A stretch of DNA of 64,000 bases from Dokdonella_A sp039926425 (GTDB lineage Bacteria; Pseudomonadota; Gammaproteobacteria; Xanthomonadales; Rhodanobacteraceae): NCBI RefSeq assembly GCF_039926425.1, contig NZ_JBDSWZ010000005.1, forward strand, positions 1 through 64,000, read 5' to 3'. The translations under genes and the position numbers were made by a program. The number at the start of each line of letters is the position of its first letter. Position 1 is the first letter of the stretch. This document shows positions 62,403-64,000 of this stretch, piece by piece. Below the pieces are notes generated by a model, which was not told where the DNA came from, searched no databases, and worked only from the letters and a program-made list of their open reading frames with translations.

Positions 62403-64000
62403 ATGTCGGACGTCACGATCAAACAGCTGGCCACGGTCCTCGGAACGCCGATCGACAAGTTGCTCACGCAGCTCGCCGAGGCAGGCATGAAGTTTTCCGA
62501 CCCGGAACAGGTCATCAGCAGCACCGAGAAGGTGAAACTGCTCGGATTCCTGCGCCGGACGCACGGCAAGCAGGAAACGCCGGTGGAGGAAACCTCGGCG
62601 CCGAGACAGATCACGCTGAAGCGGCGAACCGTCAGCGAGATCACGGTGGTTCCCGGCCAGCGTGGCGCGACCGCGAAAACGGTCAACGTGGAAGTGCGCC
62701 AGAAGCGCACCTACGTGAAGCGAAGCGCGATGGAGGAAGAAGCCAACGCGCACATCGACCCGGAACGCGAGGATGCCATTCGCAAACTCGGCGAATCGCA
62801 GCTCAGGCGCGATGCTGAAGAAGCGACGCGTACGGAGAGCGATCGCCGTCGCCAGGAAGAGGAAGCGAACCTTCGCGCGGCGGAGGACGCGCGTCGTGCG
62901 GCCGCGGAAGAGGAGGCACGCAGCAAGGCGCCGGTGCAAACCGAGGCTGCAGCACCCGCCGAGCCGGCGGCAGCCGCACCGGTTCCAGCCGGCGTGCGCG
63001 AAGCGCCGGCCCGCGAGGCGGAGCGGCCGCGCACCGATCGCCCGCGTCCGCACTCCGGAGCACCGGGTGCCGCAGCGCCGGGTGGCGCGCCTGGGGCCGC
63101 CGACCATCGTCACAAACCCAAGCACGGTTCCCACCGGATGCGCGAGGACGGTCCGGCTGAAACGCCGGGCGGCAAACGCTACTTCGGCAACGAGCTGCAC
63201 TTGTCGCAGGAGGGTGCCGCGCGGCGCACCGGTCGCAAACGGCCCAAAGCACGGACCGGCGAGCAATCGCGCACCGGCCCTGCCCATGGCTTCTCGCGAC
63301 CGACCTCGCCGATGGCGCGCGAAATCGCCGTGGGTGAAACGATCCTTGTTGCCGATCTCGCACAGAATCTCGCCGTCAAGGGTGCCGATGTCGTGAAGGC
63401 TCTTTTCAAAATGGGAGTGATGGTCACGATCAACCAGGCAATCGATCACGACACTGCGGTGCTCGTGGCAGAAGAACTCGGTCACAAAGTCGTTGCAGCC
63501 GAAGACACCAGCGCGGAATCGACGCTCATGGCACATCAGGCGGGTTCCGAAGGCGATCAGGCGGCGCGTCCGCCAATTGTCACGATCATGGGTCACGTCG
63601 ATCACGGCAAGACGTCGCTGCTGGATTACATCCGTCGCACCAAGGTCGCTTCGGGTGAAGCCGGCGGCATCACCCAGCACATCGGCGCGTATCACGTGGA
63701 GACCGATCGCGGCGTGATCACGTTCCTCGACACGCCAGGTCACGCGGCGTTCTCGTCGATGCGTGCACGTGGTGCCCAGTCGACCGACATCGTGATCCTG
63801 GTCGTCGCAGCGGATGACGGCGTCAAGCCGCAAACCGTCGAAGCGATCCAGCATGCGCGCGCTGCCAAGGTGCCGCTGATCGTCGCGATGAACAAGATGG
63901 ACAAACCCGAATCGAATCCCGATACGGTCAAGCAGGGTTTGGTCCAGTACGAAGTCGTGCCTGAAGAATGGGGTGGCGACACACCGTTCGTGCCGGTATC
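62403..64000 (+). CDS. infB: Translation initiation factor IF-2, 3' end beyond window
   Basis: About 532 residues are visible; the gene is cut by the right edge. IF2_N (1-55; VTIKQLATVLGTPIDKLL) is followed by a long charged, Ala/Arg/Glu-rich linker (about 90-310). A second IF2_N-like module (about 300-355; EIAVGETILVADLAQNLA) precedes the G domain from about 395. G1 is GHVDHGKTSLL, G2 is GGITQHIG, G3 is DTPGH and G4 is NKMD. IF-2 positions fMet-tRNA on the 30S; the initiator tRNA gene lies 4 kb upstream. GGAG lies about 9 bases before the ATG. Confidence 0.98.
   Translation, partial: MSDVTIKQLATVLGTPIDKLLTQLAEAGMKFSDPEQVISSTEKVKLLGFLRRTHGKQETPVEETSAPRQITLKRRTVSEITVVPGQRGATAKTVNVEVRQKRTYVKRSAMEEEANAHIDPEREDAIRKLGESQLRRDAEEATRTESDRRRQEEEANLRAAEDARRAAAEEEARSKAPVQTEAAAPAEPAAAAPVPAGVREAPAREAERPRTDRPRPHSGAPGAAAPGGAPGAADHRHKPKHGSHRMREDGPAETPGGKRYFGNELHLSQEGAARRTGRKRPKARTGEQSRTGPAHGFSRPTSPMAREIAVGETILVADLAQNLAVKGADVVKALFKMGVMVTINQAIDHDTAVLVAEELGHKVVAAEDTSAESTLMAHQAGSEGDQAARPPIVTIMGHVDHGKTSLLDYIRRTKVASGEAGGITQHIGAYHVETDRGVITFLDTPGHAAFSSMRARGAQSTDIVILVVAADDGVKPQTVEAIQHARAAKVPLIVAMNKMDKPESNPDTVKQGLVQYEVVPEEWGGDTPFVPV

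Overview
The window is 64 kb of gene-dense, GC-rich bacterial chromosome. Gene content and order point to a gammaproteobacterium of the Xanthomonadales/Lysobacterales, probably Rhodanobacteraceae-like. The reasons are the order secG, tRNA-Leu(GAG), nuoA-N, tRNA-fMet, rimP, nusA, infB; a full FimX; a single-cysteine DksA with a long Lys/Ala/Pro-rich head; type IB GTP cyclohydrolase; and secreted proteins carrying an (I/L)F-x-x-G-F-E-like motif. This placement is inference from gene content, not a computed phylogeny. I saw no prophage, CRISPR array, insertion sequence, rRNA or plasmid function.

Layout. 1-6.2 kb: the 5' end of a secreted delta-60-repeat-like protein, then a CorC/HlyC membrane protein coupled to purB, divergent fumC, and a secreted coiled-coil protein with two copies of an unrecognised domain of about 70 residues. 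6.2-8.9 kb: a coupled operon of a small exported protein, a YtrA-type GntR repressor, an ABC ATPase and an ABC permease, behind a strong promoter that carries a palindromic operator candidate. 9.4-13.7 kb: yheS (ABC-F), a periplasmic FKBP peptidyl-prolyl isomerase and ugd. 13.9-21.0 kb: a DUF1800/DUF1501/cytochrome-c-like cassette, gmd, slyX, a DUF2058 protein and a large secreted protein of unknown function. 21.0-23.7 kb: phaR between two phaB-like reductases, with a repeat-rich spacer. 23.8-29.7 kb: gluQ, htpX, fimX, epmB and divergent efp. 29.8-36.9 kb: mtaD, ubiG, a mupP/gph phosphatase, a degenerate squalene/phytoene-synthase-like protein, folE2, an M23 peptidase coupled to yidD, and dksA. 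37-43.4 kb: glmM and tpiA-secG, separated by three accessory genes (2OG-Fe(II) oxygenase, TMTC-like membrane protein, SDR). 43.4-58.6 kb: tRNA-Leu and the 14-gene complex I operon with separate nuoC and nuoD. 58.6-64 kb: initiator tRNA with its own promoter, a secreted protein on the opposite strand, two terminator hairpins, then rimP-nusA-infB (infB is cut by the window edge).

How the genes work together. Most are core housekeeping functions: NADH dehydrogenase, translation initiation and transcription elongation, EF-P and its lysine aminomutase, cell-wall precursor supply and recycling, ubiquinone, purine and folate synthesis, and PHA metabolism. Stop/start overlaps of the ATGA type recur throughout, so translational coupling is a general habit of this genome. 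The most unusual observations are two tiny ORFs inside the nuo operon that exactly fill the gaps nuoB-nuoC and nuoI-nuoJ by SD/ATGA coupling; a GTAG-class REP pair inserted between nuoE and nuoF; a perfect 16-bp-stem hairpin between tRNA-Leu and nuoA; a shared short motif in four secreted proteins; and a catalytically stripped prenyl-synthase-like protein. Coordinates of small sites were read by eye and may be off by a base or two.
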